In this document: in pieces, positions 46,974 to 57,930 of the stretch
Position numbering within the stretch: the first letter of the stretch is position 1
How the letters are laid out: each line of letters opens with the position of its first letter
Source of the DNA: Deltaproteobacteria bacterium
Lineage (GTDB): Bacteria; Myxococcota_A; UBA796; GCA-2862545
Assembly: GCA_006226595.1 (NCBI GenBank)
Contig: SBGP01000005.1
Span: 40,715-104,714, forward strand
DNA: 64,000 nt
Reading direction: 5' to 3'
Notes under the pieces: generated by a model
Told to the model about the DNA's origin: nothing
The model's input: only the letters and a program-made list of their open reading frames with translations
The model's database searches: none
Position numbers and translations under genes: made by a program

Positions 46974-48326
46974 CTACTCGTCGCGGAGTCCGTAGTCCTT
47001 CATCTTCGTCTGGAGAGACTTGCGGCTGATCCCAAGCCGCTGCGCCGCTCTCGTCACGTTCCCATCGACGACCTCGAGAACTCGCCGGATTCGAGCTCGC
47101 TCGAGCTTCGTCGTGTGGACGCGTACGTACTCCTTCAGGCCGAGCTCCTCGAGGTCGTCGGCCACGGGATCCGCGCCTCCGCCACGAAGGCCGGGCAGGT
47201 CCTTGAGTCCGATGGTGTCGCCATCGGAGAGAAGCACACTGCGCTCCATCAGGTTCTCGAGCTCGCGAATGTTGCCGGGCCAGGCATGCTCGAGCAACGC
47301 GGCTAGTGCATCCGGAGCGACGCGGGCGACCTGCTTGTTCAGGCGTCCGTTGAACTTTCGCAGGAAGTGCTCGACCAGGAGAGGGATGTCGTCGACGCGC
47401 TCCCGCAACGGCGGCAGATGCACGGGTACGACGTTCAAGCGATAGTAGAGGTCTTCGCGGAAGTCACCGTCGAACACCGCCTTCTGGAGGTCGACGTTGG
47501 TCGCGGCGATGACCCGAACGTCCACCTCGATGGGGCGGAGCCCACCCACGCGGTCGATGCTGCGCTCTTGGAGGGCGCGAAGGATCTTGACCTGCATGTC
47601 CCGAGGTAGCTCACCCACCTCGTCAAGGAACAAGGTGCCGCCGTTGGCCAATTCGAAACGCCCCGGCTTGGACGCCACCGCACCGGTAAATGCGCCCTTT
47701 TCGTAGCCGAACAGCTCCGACTCGAAGAGGTTCTCAGGAATCGCTCCGCAGTTGATCTGGATGAACGGCCCCTCGCGGCGCTCGCTCTTCTCGTGCAGCT
47801 CCCGAGCGACCAGCTCCTTTCCGGTGCCCGACTCCCCGGTGATGAGCACGGTGGTGGGGGAAGGCGCCACCTTGGCGATGAGCTGCGCGAGCTCACGCAT
47901 GGCGGGGGTTCGCCCGATGATGGCTTGCCCAGCGTCGCCCGTCAGTCTCCTCGCGTTGCGAGCCTCGGTGGCGATGGCCTTTGCGATCACCGCATGAAGC
48001 TCGTCCTTGTCGAAGGGCTTGGTGATGTAGTCGAAGGCACCTCGCTTGATGGCCTCGACCGCGGTGTCGACCGTGCCGTGGGCGGTGATCAGGATGACGG
48101 GGAGCCCGGGCTGGTTCTCGGTTGCCCAGGTGAGCAGCTCGAGACCGTCGACGACGGGCATCTTGAGGTCGGTGACCACCGCGTGGAACAGGTCCTCCTG
48201 CATGGCTGCGATGCCCGCGGCGCCATCCTCGGCGGCTTGTACGTCGTAGCCGGCCTTTCGGAGGTGGGCGGAGAGCACCTTGCGGATGCTGGGTTCGTCA
48301 TCGACGATCAGGATGCGGCGGTCCAT
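46974..48326 (-). CDS. Sigma54-dependent response regulator, NtrC family
   Basis: The 450-residue protein has a receiver domain (DDEPSIRK, phospho-acceptor Asp53 in TDLKMP, ITKPF), an AAA+ domain with Walker A GESGTGKE, the sigma54-contact loop GAFTGA, LDEVGELP and R-finger region, and a Fis-type HTH (GNVTRAAQRLGISRKSLQTK). It activates sigma54 promoters after phosphorylation. No histidine kinase is adjacent, so its partner is elsewhere. It is divergent from the thioredoxin gene, with a 167-bp gap. No clear -24/-12 promoter is visible in that gap. Confidence 0.95.
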   Translation of the reverse strand: MDRRILIVDDEPSIRKVLSAHLRKAGYDVQAAEDGAAGIAAMQEDLFHAVVTDLKMPVVDGLELLTWATENQPGLPVILITAHGTVDTAVEAIKRGAFDYITKPFDKDELHAVIAKAIATEARNARRLTGDAGQAIIGRTPAMRELAQLIAKVAPSPTTVLITGESGTGKELVARELHEKSERREGPFIQINCGAIPENLFESELFGYEKGAFTGAVASKPGRFELANGGTLFLDEVGELPRDMQVKILRALQERSIDRVGGLRPIEVDVRVIAATNVDLQKAVFDGDFREDLYYRLNVVPVHLPPLRERVDDIPLLVEHFLRKFNGRLNKQVARVAPDALAALLEHAWPGNIRELENLMERSVLLSDGDTIGLKDLPGLRGGGADPVADDLEELGLKEYVRVHTTKLERARIRRVLEVVDGNVTRAAQRLGISRKSLQTKMKDYGLRDE

Positions 48327-48493
48327 GGGTCCTCACGAGAGCCAGTGCGTAACACGCGTGGTGTGTCGTATTCGTCACGGACTTGCGCTCGGAGAAGAGA
48401 TCCGGAAGGATGCGCACGCTCTGCGGGTTGCCGCATTCTGGCCATGCCATCGAATAGCGCCGTTCGTCGTGCGTATGGTCTACGGGAGGCTCC

Positions 48494-48991
48494 ATGAAGT
48501 TCATCGCCCAGCTCCTGCTCGCTTCCACGCTCTTCGCCGCGCCCGCGTTCGCGGGTGAGAAGGCGAGCGACTTCTCGCTGCGCGACCTCGCTGGCGAGAC
48601 CGTGACGCTCTCCGAGCTGAAGGGGAAGGTCGTCTACGTGGACTTCTGGGCGACGTGGTGCGGCCCCTGCAAGGACGAGATGCCTCACCTGCAGAAGATG
48701 GCCGAGGACTTTGGTGAGCAAGGGTTCGAGGTCGTGGCCATCTCGACGGACGACGCGCGTACTCAGGCCCAGGTCAAGCCCTTCATCCGTCGGATGGGCT
48801 ACTCCTTCAAGGTCGTGAAGGACCCGAACTCGGAGGTCCTGGTCGCGTACAACCCCTCCAAGACTCTGCCGTTCGGGGTGCTCGTCGATCGCGAAGGCAA
48901 CGTCAGCGCGACCCATGCCGGCTACAACGAGGGCGACGAGAAGAAGCTCCGTGAGGAGATCGAGGGGCTGCTCGCGGCAGAGACGGAGTAG
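48494..48991 (+). CDS. Periplasmic TlpA/ResA-like thioredoxin
   Basis: The 165-residue protein has a signal peptide ([14 protein letters not shown]) and a thioredoxin fold with WCGPC ([14 protein letters not shown]) and a cis-Pro in LPFGVLVD. This is the standard TlpA/ResA layout for reducing disulfides in the periplasm, often for cytochrome c assembly. That fits the many c-type cytochromes encoded in this window. The ATG at 48494 has a GGGAGG site. It ends 4 bp before the convergent transposase gene. Confidence 0.9.
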   Translation: MKFIAQLLLASTLFAAPAFAGEKASDFSLRDLAGETVTLSELKGKVVYVDFWATWCGPCKDEMPHLQKMAEDFGEQGFEVVAISTDDARTQAQVKPFIRRMGYSFKVVKDPNSEVLVAYNPSKTLPFGVLVDREGNVSATHAGYNEGDEKKLREEIEGLLAAETE

Positions 48992-48995
48992 CACG

Positions 48996-49667
48996 CTATC
49001 GGCGTCTTCCGCTTCGCTTCTTTCGCTTCCTGCGAACGCTCAGTCCGTGTCGTTGGCGTGTGGAGGCCCTGGCCGACCGGATGTGGGCTGGCCACAGCAG
49101 GACGGCTGGCGTCCAGAGGTCATCGGCGTCGAAGTCGGGACACGTGCGGCCGTCCTGGACCTCGCGGACATGTCTCGCGAACGCCGCGACGCCGCCAAAG
49201 CGCGCCAAGGTCTCGACTGCGTGGATCCACTCCTCTCCCGCGAGCACGGGAACGTGGCTCGTCCACAGCGGGTCATCCACCTTCTCGGCTTCCTTCGGGT
49301 TGAGGTGGATGTAGGCGACGAGATGGTCGAAGTACGCGTCACTGGTCACGAGTCGGCTGCGAAAGCGGCGACCGAACAGCGCACCCTGGCGCCCGTAGCG
49401 GCGGTTGATTCTCGAGGCGAAGGTCCCCTGGAGCCACTGCAAGGCGCGGCTCAGTTGGCAGTTCGTGCTGCGCACCAACAAGTGGAAGTGGTTGGGCATG
49501 AGGGCGTAGGACAGCACCTGAATGCCGTAGCGCTCCTCGATCTGTGCGAGCAGATGCAGGAAGAAGTGGCGCTCGCGCGGGTGGGGAAAGAGTTCGGCGC
49601 CGTCGACGGCGCGGTTCATCACGTGGTGAACGGCATCGGCGTAGTCGATGCGTGGTCTTCTCGGCAT
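48996..49667 (-). CDS. REP-associated tyrosine transposase (RAYT, COG1943)
   Basis: The 223-residue protein is a single-domain Y1 HUH nuclease: PNHFHLLV carries the HUH motif, YIHLNP contains the catalytic Tyr, and HHVMNR is the N-terminal strand motif. It has no IS-like ends that I can see, which is typical of domesticated RAYTs that recognise REP hairpins. A basic tail (RRKRKKRSGRRR) is present. The region just upstream of the gene has short palindromes that may be its target. It is convergent with the thioredoxin gene. Confidence 0.9.
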   Translation of the reverse strand: MPRRPRIDYADAVHHVMNRAVDGAELFPHPRERHFFLHLLAQIEERYGIQVLSYALMPNHFHLLVRSTNCQLSRALQWLQGTFASRINRRYGRQGALFGRRFRSRLVTSDAYFDHLVAYIHLNPKEAEKVDDPLWTSHVPVLAGEEWIHAVETLARFGGVAAFARHVREVQDGRTCPDFDADDLWTPAVLLWPAHIRSARASTRQRHGLSVRRKRKKRSGRRR

Positions 49668-49752
49668 GAAACCTCCGGGGCGGAGGTGAAGCGAGAAGTG
49701 TGCCAGCGCTGAGTCGGCATGGATGGCGGGAGTTCGCGGGAAGCGTCGGAAA

Positions 49753-49791
49753 TCGACGACCGGATCGTCGAAGACCGTCGAAAATCGACGA
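49753..49791. repeat. REP-like palindrome cluster upstream of the RAYT gene
   Basis: TCGACGA occurs twice and its complement TCGTCGA lies between them (49753-49759, 49765-49771, 49785-49791). The first pair forms a hairpin with a 5-nt loop; the second pair could form an alternative one. The cluster is about 90 bp upstream of the RAYT start and ends just after the stop of the DUF6029-like gene. It could be a REP target or a transcript end. Confidence 0.6.
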
Positions 49792-49793
49792 AG

Positions 49794-51860
49794 CTAGAAG
49801 TTGCCCACCACGCTGACGCGACCACCCTCGAAGCCGGGAAGCTGTCGGCACTGGCCGCCGGAGCAACGAATGCCCGCCTTGTACGCGCCGTAGAAGGCCT
49901 TCAGCGTCCAGGCATCCGCGGGCTTGTACTGGATCTCGAACGCGCCGTAGAGCAGATCTGCGAGGTTGCCCTTGCTGTCGATGAGTGGGTTCGTCGTCAC
50001 ATCGGTGTACCAGATGAACGCGATTTCCGGCTCGTGAAGCAAGAAGGTGGTGGCGGTCTCCATCTCCACGTAGTCGTTCTGCTGTAGGGCTCCGTTGTCG
50101 CCCCACTGGTAGTACTCGATGGCCGCGTTGATGTCGGCGTGCGTCTGCGCGACGACTGGGAACTTGAAGTCGATGTCCCCGTGGAGCTGCCGATCCGACT
50201 CGCCGCCGCCGTCGCGCATGTCCACGCGGTAGCCGGCGTTAAGCAGCACGTTCACGCCCTCGCCCACGGCCTCGACTCCCACCAGAGGATGGATGACGGT
50301 CTCCGGCACCTCGTTGAAGTGAAGGCCGGCGGTGTCGAGATCCCGGAACACGGCGAAGCTGGCATAGGGCACGACACGTCCCGGAACCGCGCTCCAGTCC
50401 ATGCGGAGGCGGCCTCCGTATACGTCGTTGCTGTTGACGGTCGCCGAGCTGTCCTCGGTGATGGCCCGCTCGTACTCGAGGGTCGGAGCGATGCCGACCT
50501 CGTAGAGCTCCGGCGTGGTCAGGCTGTTCAGGCGTTCCGCGTCCTTGTAGCGCTTGCCTTCGAGCTGCCAGGTCGTGCTGCCGATGTAGAACGCCGCCGA
50601 GCCGTACGCGAGGTACCCAGGCTCGTCGTTCAGCTGTCCCGACGGATGCGTGAACAGGTCGACTTCGCCGTTGAGGTCGAAGGAAGCGGCCAGCTCCGCT
50701 GAAGCTCCCGTCACTACGGCGTCCATCGGCGAGCCCAGCTCCGAGAAGCCCGCGGAAATGCCTGCCTCATCGACGAAGTTGTAGGCGACGGCGTGGGCAC
50801 CGATGTTCATCGGCCCGAGTCCGAAGCGCTTGACCTGTGCGCCGGTCACGAAGTGCCGCAGGTCGCCGCGAAGCCCGATGTTCGGATTGTCCTGGAAGAC
50901 CTGTTGGCGGTTCAGCTGTCCGCCGAGGATGGTGACGTCCCAGGCTCCGGGCTGCCAGAAGAGGCGCGCGCCCTGGATGGAGGTGTCGATATCGATGTCG
51001 ACGTTGCGGTTCACATTCAAGGCCGCGCCGTAGCCGAAGGCTTCGTAGAAGTCGCCGACGCGCCAGGTGACGTTGCCTGACTTCTTGCCGATGTAGAGCT
51101 TCTCGGGGTTGACGTAGACATCCCAGCGTTCGGGTCCCACCCACCACAGGTCGGGCCCGCGCAGAGTTCGTTCCTTCGTGTACACGCCGTCCAGCTTGTA
51201 CGCGTTGGCGGTAAGCATGACCTGATCGACCTGGGCGAAGGCCTGCCAGCCCGAGTCCGTCGAGACGTGCGCCGTGAAGCGGTCGACCTGCTCGAAGTAG
51301 TTGAGCACTTCACGATCTTCGTAGCCATCGAGACGGTCGGGCACACGCCAGTAGCGAATCTCCAGGTCGTTGGTGAACGTGGAGTTCACCGAGACCTTCG
51401 TGGTCGCCGCAGCCTCGGTCGGGTTCTGGGCGGGCTCCGAGACTTCGTTGGGACTCGAGGCAGCCGTCGGCACGGTGTCGGACCTTGGCTCCACGCTTGG
51501 GTCGGAGTCTTCGTCCGAGCTGGGGTCTGGACGGTGCTCCGCGCCGTGCTCTGGCGTAGGGTCAGAGCCCTCGGACGCTCCCTCCTCCGGCCCGGGGTCA
51601 GAGCCCGGGGCAGAGCCGTCATCGGAGCTGGGGTCAGAGCCCTCCTCCGGTTCGGGGTCAGAGCCCTCCTCCAGTTCGGGGTCAGAGCCGTCGACATCCT
51701 TCACCGGGCGCGACGCCCCCTCCGGAGACGGTTCAGAGTTCCCCGAACCCTGCGCCTCGGTTTCCTCCGCCGTGGACGACTCGATCCCGGAGCCCGCGGG
51801 ATCCGTGGCCCACGCAGTGGGGGCCACGAAGAGCAGACTGAGTGCGAGTACGCGAGTCAC
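49794..51860 (-). CDS. Outer-membrane beta-barrel-like protein (DUF6029-like) with acidic repeat linker
   Basis: The 688-residue product starts at GTG 51860 with a signal peptide (LALSLLFVAPTAWA). Residues about 35-125 are an Asp/Glu/Ser/Pro-rich linker with repeated EEGSDP units. The remainder is rich in aromatic-ended beta strands (EKLYIGKKSGNVTWRVGDFY, YGGRLRMDWSAVPG and others) as in DUF6029-type outer-membrane proteins, ending in VVGNF. The role is unknown; proteins like this are found in Bacteroidota and Deltaproteobacteria. The linker DNA is a member of the AGAGCYNGGGTC repeat family. Confidence 0.8.
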   Translation of the reverse strand: MTRVLALSLLFVAPTAWATDPAGSGIESSTAEETEAQGSGNSEPSPEGASRPVKDVDGSDPELEEGSDPEPEEGSDPSSDDGSAPGSDPGPEEGASEGSDPTPEHGAEHRPDPSSDEDSDPSVEPRSDTVPTAASSPNEVSEPAQNPTEAAATTKVSVNSTFTNDLEIRYWRVPDRLDGYEDREVLNYFEQVDRFTAHVSTDSGWQAFAQVDQVMLTANAYKLDGVYTKERTLRGPDLWWVGPERWDVYVNPEKLYIGKKSGNVTWRVGDFYEAFGYGAALNVNRNVDIDIDTSIQGARLFWQPGAWDVTILGGQLNRQQVFQDNPNIGLRGDLRHFVTGAQVKRFGLGPMNIGAHAVAYNFVDEAGISAGFSELGSPMDAVVTGASAELAASFDLNGEVDLFTHPSGQLNDEPGYLAYGSAAFYIGSTTWQLEGKRYKDAERLNSLTTPELYEVGIAPTLEYERAITEDSSATVNSNDVYGGRLRMDWSAVPGRVVPYASFAVFRDLDTAGLHFNEVPETVIHPLVGVEAVGEGVNVLLNAGYRVDMRDGGGESDRQLHGDIDFKFPVVAQTHADINAAIEYYQWGDNGALQQNDYVEMETATTFLLHEPEIAFIWYTDVTTNPLIDSKGNLADLLYGAFEIQYKPADAWTLKAFYGAYKAGIRCSGGQCRQLPGFEGGRVSVVGNF
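51500..51700. repeat. Repeat array 4: AGAGC/GGGTC family units inside a coding region
   Basis: At least five copies of GGGTCAGAGCC occur in the linker of the DUF6029-like gene, most with 24- or 30-bp spacing. On the coding strand they read GSDP followed by acidic residues. These units match the 12-bp unit of array 5 exactly over GGGGTCAGAGCC, so coding and non-coding copies belong to one family. Spacing in multiples of three preserves the frame. Confidence 0.85.
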
Positions 51861-51934
51861 AGAGGGCCTCCGGGCCCGCTTGATACACAACGCGAGCGGG
51901 GTTGACCACCTCGAAAGGCGTCGACACCGCCTCG

Positions 51935-54733
<2,799 letters not shown>

Positions 54734-54813
54734 GAGGACCTCCACCGGTGCCGAAGACCGGCCTGCCCTCTATCCACGTCACGGCCCCTGTAAAGGCAGC
54801 CGTCGCAATGCCG

Positions 54814-55623
54814 TCACCGCAGGTCCTCCTTGGGCGGCAGGCCTTCGAGCGCTTCCTTCTCGACGGGCGGGAGTGGCCAGCGGCAGCCCATGTCGAGGAG
54901 TCCCTTCAGGGCGCGCAGTCCACCGGCGCGTTTCACGAGGTGGATGCGCTCCATCAGGGCGTCGGCGAGCTGAAGCTCCCCCTGGTGGATGCGTAGCACC
55001 AGCGACGGCCAGGCGTTGGCGAGCGACGACACGACCCCTCCGACTCCCTCGAGTCGCGAGGCCTGGATGAGCACGCGATCGCCACTTGCGAAGATGGCAT
55101 TCGGATCGTCGGCAACCAGGCGCTTGACGCGGAATGCGTCCTCCGAGGCGTCCTCCATGCCAGCGAGTACGCCCTCGGCGCGAAGCGCCCGGTAGAGTGG
55201 GTCCGAGAGGGTGCTCGCGACGTGCCGCGGGGCGTGCATGGCGTACACAGGCACGCCGATGCGGTGGGCCAGGCCGCGGTACCAGTCGCCGATGACCTTC
55301 TGATCGAGGTCGTAGTACAGCGGCGGGGGAACGACGACGGCCTTGGCGCCCTCGCTGCGCGCGGCCTCCGCGAGGGTCACGGTGGTCGTCGGATTCGGAT
55401 CCCAGATGCAGGGGATCACCGTCGCGAAGCGCGCGGCGTCCAGGACCGTGCGGTGGATCGCCTGCCTCTCACGGGCATTGAGGTACAGGAGCTCCCCGGC
55501 CGAGGAGGTCGGGATGAAGCCCTCCACACCTGCAGCGGTCAGCCACAGCACGTGCGCGCGCAGGCGACCGAGATCGACTTTGCCCTGTCGATCGAATGGT
55601 GTGAGCAGTGAGGCGAGCAACAC
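54814..55623 (-). CDS. DapA-family lyase-like protein without the catalytic lysine
   Basis: The 269-residue TIM-barrel protein has LLTPFDRQGKVDL, PTSSAGELLYLNARER and VVVPPPLYYDL, which match the DapA/NAL family. In those enzymes a lysine in the IKEAS-like motif forms the Schiff base; here the motif is GMEDAS, so the Lys is Glu and the usual chemistry is not possible. It may be a non-catalytic relative or use a different mechanism. It is upstream of the gcvP gene on the same strand with an 80-bp gap. GTG 55623 is used, as the barrel motif starts there. Confidence 0.74.
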   Translation of the reverse strand: MLLASLLTPFDRQGKVDLGRLRAHVLWLTAAGVEGFIPTSSAGELLYLNARERQAIHRTVLDAARFATVIPCIWDPNPTTTVTLAEAARSEGAKAVVVPPPLYYDLDQKVIGDWYRGLAHRIGVPVYAMHAPRHVASTLSDPLYRALRAEGVLAGMEDASEDAFRVKRLVADDPNAIFASGDRVLIQASRLEGVGGVVSSLANAWPSLVLRIHQGELQLADALMERIHLVKRAGGLRALKGLLDMGCRWPLPPVEKEALEGLPPKEDLR

Positions 55624-55680
55624 GGAAGGTTCTCCCTGGGCCAGGTGTCGCAGTGGGGCGCTCGGTGGCGTCCGGACCAT

Positions 55681-55709
55681 TTGACACCGAACGCGTGGCC
55701 AACCAAACT
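55681..55709 (+). promoter_or_regulatory. Possible sigma70-type promoter
   Basis: A perfect TTGACA at 55681-55686 is followed 17 bp later by CAAACT (55704-55709), which is only a weak -10 box. It would give transcripts into the secreted carbohydrate-binding-like gene starting at 55760. The -35 match makes this worth listing; the -10 is poor. Confidence 0.35.
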
Positions 55710-55759
55710 GGCCGACCCTGAACCTACCTCATCCGCGCGCTTAGCCGAGGATTCCCGCC

Positions 55760-56701
55760 ATGCGAGCACTGACCGCCCCTCTGTCGATCGCCTTGTGCGC
55801 CACCCTTCTTTCTGCGCCCGCTTTCGCCGGCCAGGTGAAGATCGCTGGCGCGACGGCCTCATCCACCTACCCGGCGTCGGACAGCGCGAGCTACGACGCG
55901 AAGCACATCCACGACGGCAAGCAGGGGACGTCCTGGGTCGAGGGCGAGGATGGCTCGGGCCTCGGTTCCTGGATCGAGGTCGATCTCGGCGGGACGAAGG
56001 ACGTGACCCGCATCAAGCTGTGGGGCGGCGACTGGTACTCGAGCGAGTACTGGCAGCGCGCCAACCGTCCGAAGGAGATCGAGCTCACGTTCTCGGATGG
56101 CTCTACGGAGACCTGGGCCATCGACGACGCGCAGACCGTCGCGGTCAAGGAGTTCGCGAAGCCGAAGAGCACGTCGAGCATCAAGCTCAAGGTGAAGGGC
56201 ATTCACTCTGGCTCCACCTGGAACGACACCGGCATCTCCGAGATCCAGGTCTTCGAGAAGGGTGGCAGCTCCGAGGCGGTGGTGCGCAGCGCGTCGGCGA
56301 GCTCCGAGCTGCCGGCGGATACGGACGGGAACTACAGCCCGATCAACGCTGCCGACGGCATCCTCGACTCGATGTGGTGCGAGGGAAACAAGGACGGCGA
56401 CGGCTCTGGTGAGAGCCTCGAGTTCACCTTCGGTGGGGCCACTCGCGTGTCCAAGCTCCACATGGTGAACGGCATCGGCGGCTCGCTACCGCTGTGGATG
56501 AAGGCGAACCGCGCGGCGAGCGCGACCCTGACCTTCTCCGACGGCTCCACCGAGCAGATCACCATCAAGAACTCCATGATGCCGCAAGTGATCGCGTTCC
56601 CGGCGAAGACGACCTCGTCCGTGAAGCTCACGTTCGGCGAGATCAAGGCAGGCAAGGAGTACAACGACCTGTGCATCTCCGAGGCGCGCTTCTCGGAATA
56701 G
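55760..56701 (+). CDS. Secreted protein with two F5/8C-like (NADase-type glycan-binding) domains
   Basis: The 313-residue product has a signal peptide (SIALCATLLSAPAFA) and two similar beta-sandwich domains. The first has YDAKHIHDGKQGTSWVEG, GSWIEVDLGG and the second has INAADGILDSMWCEG with SLEFTFGG. Both contain TFSDGST and follow the discoidin-like pattern with DGxxxTxWxEG. This fits the glycan-binding domain found on bacterial NADases and other secreted proteins. There is no catalytic part. It ends at a strong terminator. Confidence 0.8.
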   Translation: MRALTAPLSIALCATLLSAPAFAGQVKIAGATASSTYPASDSASYDAKHIHDGKQGTSWVEGEDGSGLGSWIEVDLGGTKDVTRIKLWGGDWYSSEYWQRANRPKEIELTFSDGSTETWAIDDAQTVAVKEFAKPKSTSSIKLKVKGIHSGSTWNDTGISEIQVFEKGGSSEAVVRSASASSELPADTDGNYSPINAADGILDSMWCEGNKDGDGSGESLEFTFGGATRVSKLHMVNGIGGSLPLWMKANRAASATLTFSDGSTEQITIKNSMMPQVIAFPAKTTSSVKLTFGEIKAGKEYNDLCISEARFSE

Positions 56702-56721
56702 TCGAGTTCTTCGGAACGCCG

Positions 56722-56747
56722 AAAGGCCGCGGTTCGCCGCGGCCTTT
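56722..56747. terminator. Strong rho-independent terminator with UUCG loop
   Basis: An 11-bp perfect stem (AAAGGCCGCGG and its complement CCGCGGCCTTT) around a TTCG tetraloop lies 20 bp after the stop of the glycan-binding protein gene. The A/T ends mean it can serve both strands. It is followed by array 5 and then by the convergent ArsA gene. Confidence 0.9.
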
Positions 56748-56773
56748 ATTCGTTTCCCGAGGGCGAACACACA

Positions 56774-56845
56774 GGGGTCAGAGCCGGGGTCAGAGCCGGG
56801 GTCAGAGCCGGGGTCAGAGCCGGGGTCAGAGCCGGGGTCAGAGCC
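56774..56845. repeat. Tandem repeat array 5 (12-bp unit, 6 perfect copies)
   Basis: Six perfect tandem copies of GGGGTCAGAGCC lie between the terminator and the end of the ArsA gene, in a 188-bp convergent gap. It is the simplest form of the repeat family, and the perfect copies suggest recent expansion. The core AGAGCCGGGGTC differs by one or two bases from units in arrays 1 and 6. Confidence 0.95.
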
Positions 56846-56889
56846 GACCAACGTCCGAACTTTCCCCAAATCCCGGGCTCTACGCGCCG

Positions 56890-57930
56890 CTACACCGCCG
56901 GAAGGTGCGAAGCGAGCCGCTGGAGTCCCTCGAGATCCGCGATCGCACTTCCCAGGTCTGGAAGGGGATGCACCGCGGCACCATGTGCAGTCGTCGCCAA
57001 CTGCGCCAGCCCAGCCTGATGCCTCTCGGCTTCTCGCGCCTTCGCGGCGACCAGCGCGTCGAGTGCTGGCTTCCATGCCGCCCATTCCGTCTCGGACATC
57101 TGCATGGGTCGTCTTGCGACCACGTCGCCAGGCGCGGCCGTGACCCGGTTGACGAGAAAACCGGACAGCACCAGTTTGCGCGCCTCCATCTCCTCGAGGA
57201 ACGCCACGGCGTCGGCGCGTGCGGGCGCTGAGGCCTGGGTGACCAGCCAGTACTGGGTCTGTTCGGACGCGAGCAGCTCGGCCACCGCCTGGCTCCGCTG
57301 GCGGAAACCCGCGGAGAGACCACTGATCAGGCGGAAGAACTCGGCGATGTCACCGATGACCCGCTCTCCCGCGAGGCGGTGGATGATCTGCACCACGCGC
57401 CGCGTTGCCGCATTGAACAGCCCCTTGCCGGGCTCGACGAGCATGCCGAGCACCTTGCGATCGAAGACGCGGTGCACCCTGTCCGGCGCGCGGAAAAAGT
57501 CCAGCGCGTGCTGCGTAGGCGGCGTGTCGACGACCACCACATCCCAGCGCTCGCTTTCGACCAGCTCGTAGAGCTTTTCCATCGCCATGTACTCGTGAGA
57601 GCCGCCGAGGCGAGTAGACACGGCCCGGTAGTAGCTGTTCTCGAGCAGGCGCTCCGCGGCCTCTTCGTTTGGCGCGAACCGGCGCACGATGCCGTCCCAG
57701 GTCGCCTTGCGGTCGAGCATGAGCGCGTGGAGGGTTCCAGCGCCATCGAGGGCGACGGGGCGAGGATCGTTCGAGAGCTCGACCCCCAGCGCATCGGCCA
57801 GGCGACGTGCGGGGTCGATGGTGAGGACCACCGCGCGCTCCCCGCGCATCGCCAGGCTTACCGCCAGTGCTGCCGAGGTCGTGGTCTTGCCCACTCCTCC
57901 GGTGCCGCAGCAGACGATCACGCGGCTCAC
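56890..57930 (-). CDS. ArsA/GET3-like ATPase, subunit with intact Walker lysine
   Basis: The 346-residue ATPase has the P-loop CGTGGVGKTT, the switch I DPARRLADALGV and the switch II DTPPTQHAL. In most ArsA/GET3 proteins the loop is GKGGVGKT; here the first (signature) Lys is Thr, while the Walker Lys is kept. The C-terminal part is a helical domain of the same family. It is translated with the next gene (4-nt GTGA overlap). Together they look like a GET3-like heterodimer, as in paired actinobacterial ATPases, with roles in membrane biogenesis or anion-type transport not established. Confidence 0.85.
   Translation of the reverse strand: MSRVIVCCGTGGVGKTTTSAALAVSLAMRGERAVVLTIDPARRLADALGVELSNDPRPVALDGAGTLHALMLDRKATWDGIVRRFAPNEEAAERLLENSYYRAVSTRLGGSHEYMAMEKLYELVESERWDVVVVDTPPTQHALDFFRAPDRVHRVFDRKVLGMLVEPGKGLFNAATRRVVQIIHRLAGERVIGDIAEFFRLISGLSAGFRQRSQAVAELLASEQTQYWLVTQASAPARADAVAFLEEMEARKLVLSGFLVNRVTAAPGDVVARRPMQMSETEWAAWKPALDALVAAKAREAERHQAGLAQLATTAHGAAVHPLPDLGSAIADLEGLQRLASHLPAV

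Noticed and set aside
48327..48493. Sigma54 (-24/-12) promoter for the thioredoxin or regulator gene
   Set aside because: No TGGCAC-N5-TTGC element with correct spacing could be found in the gap.
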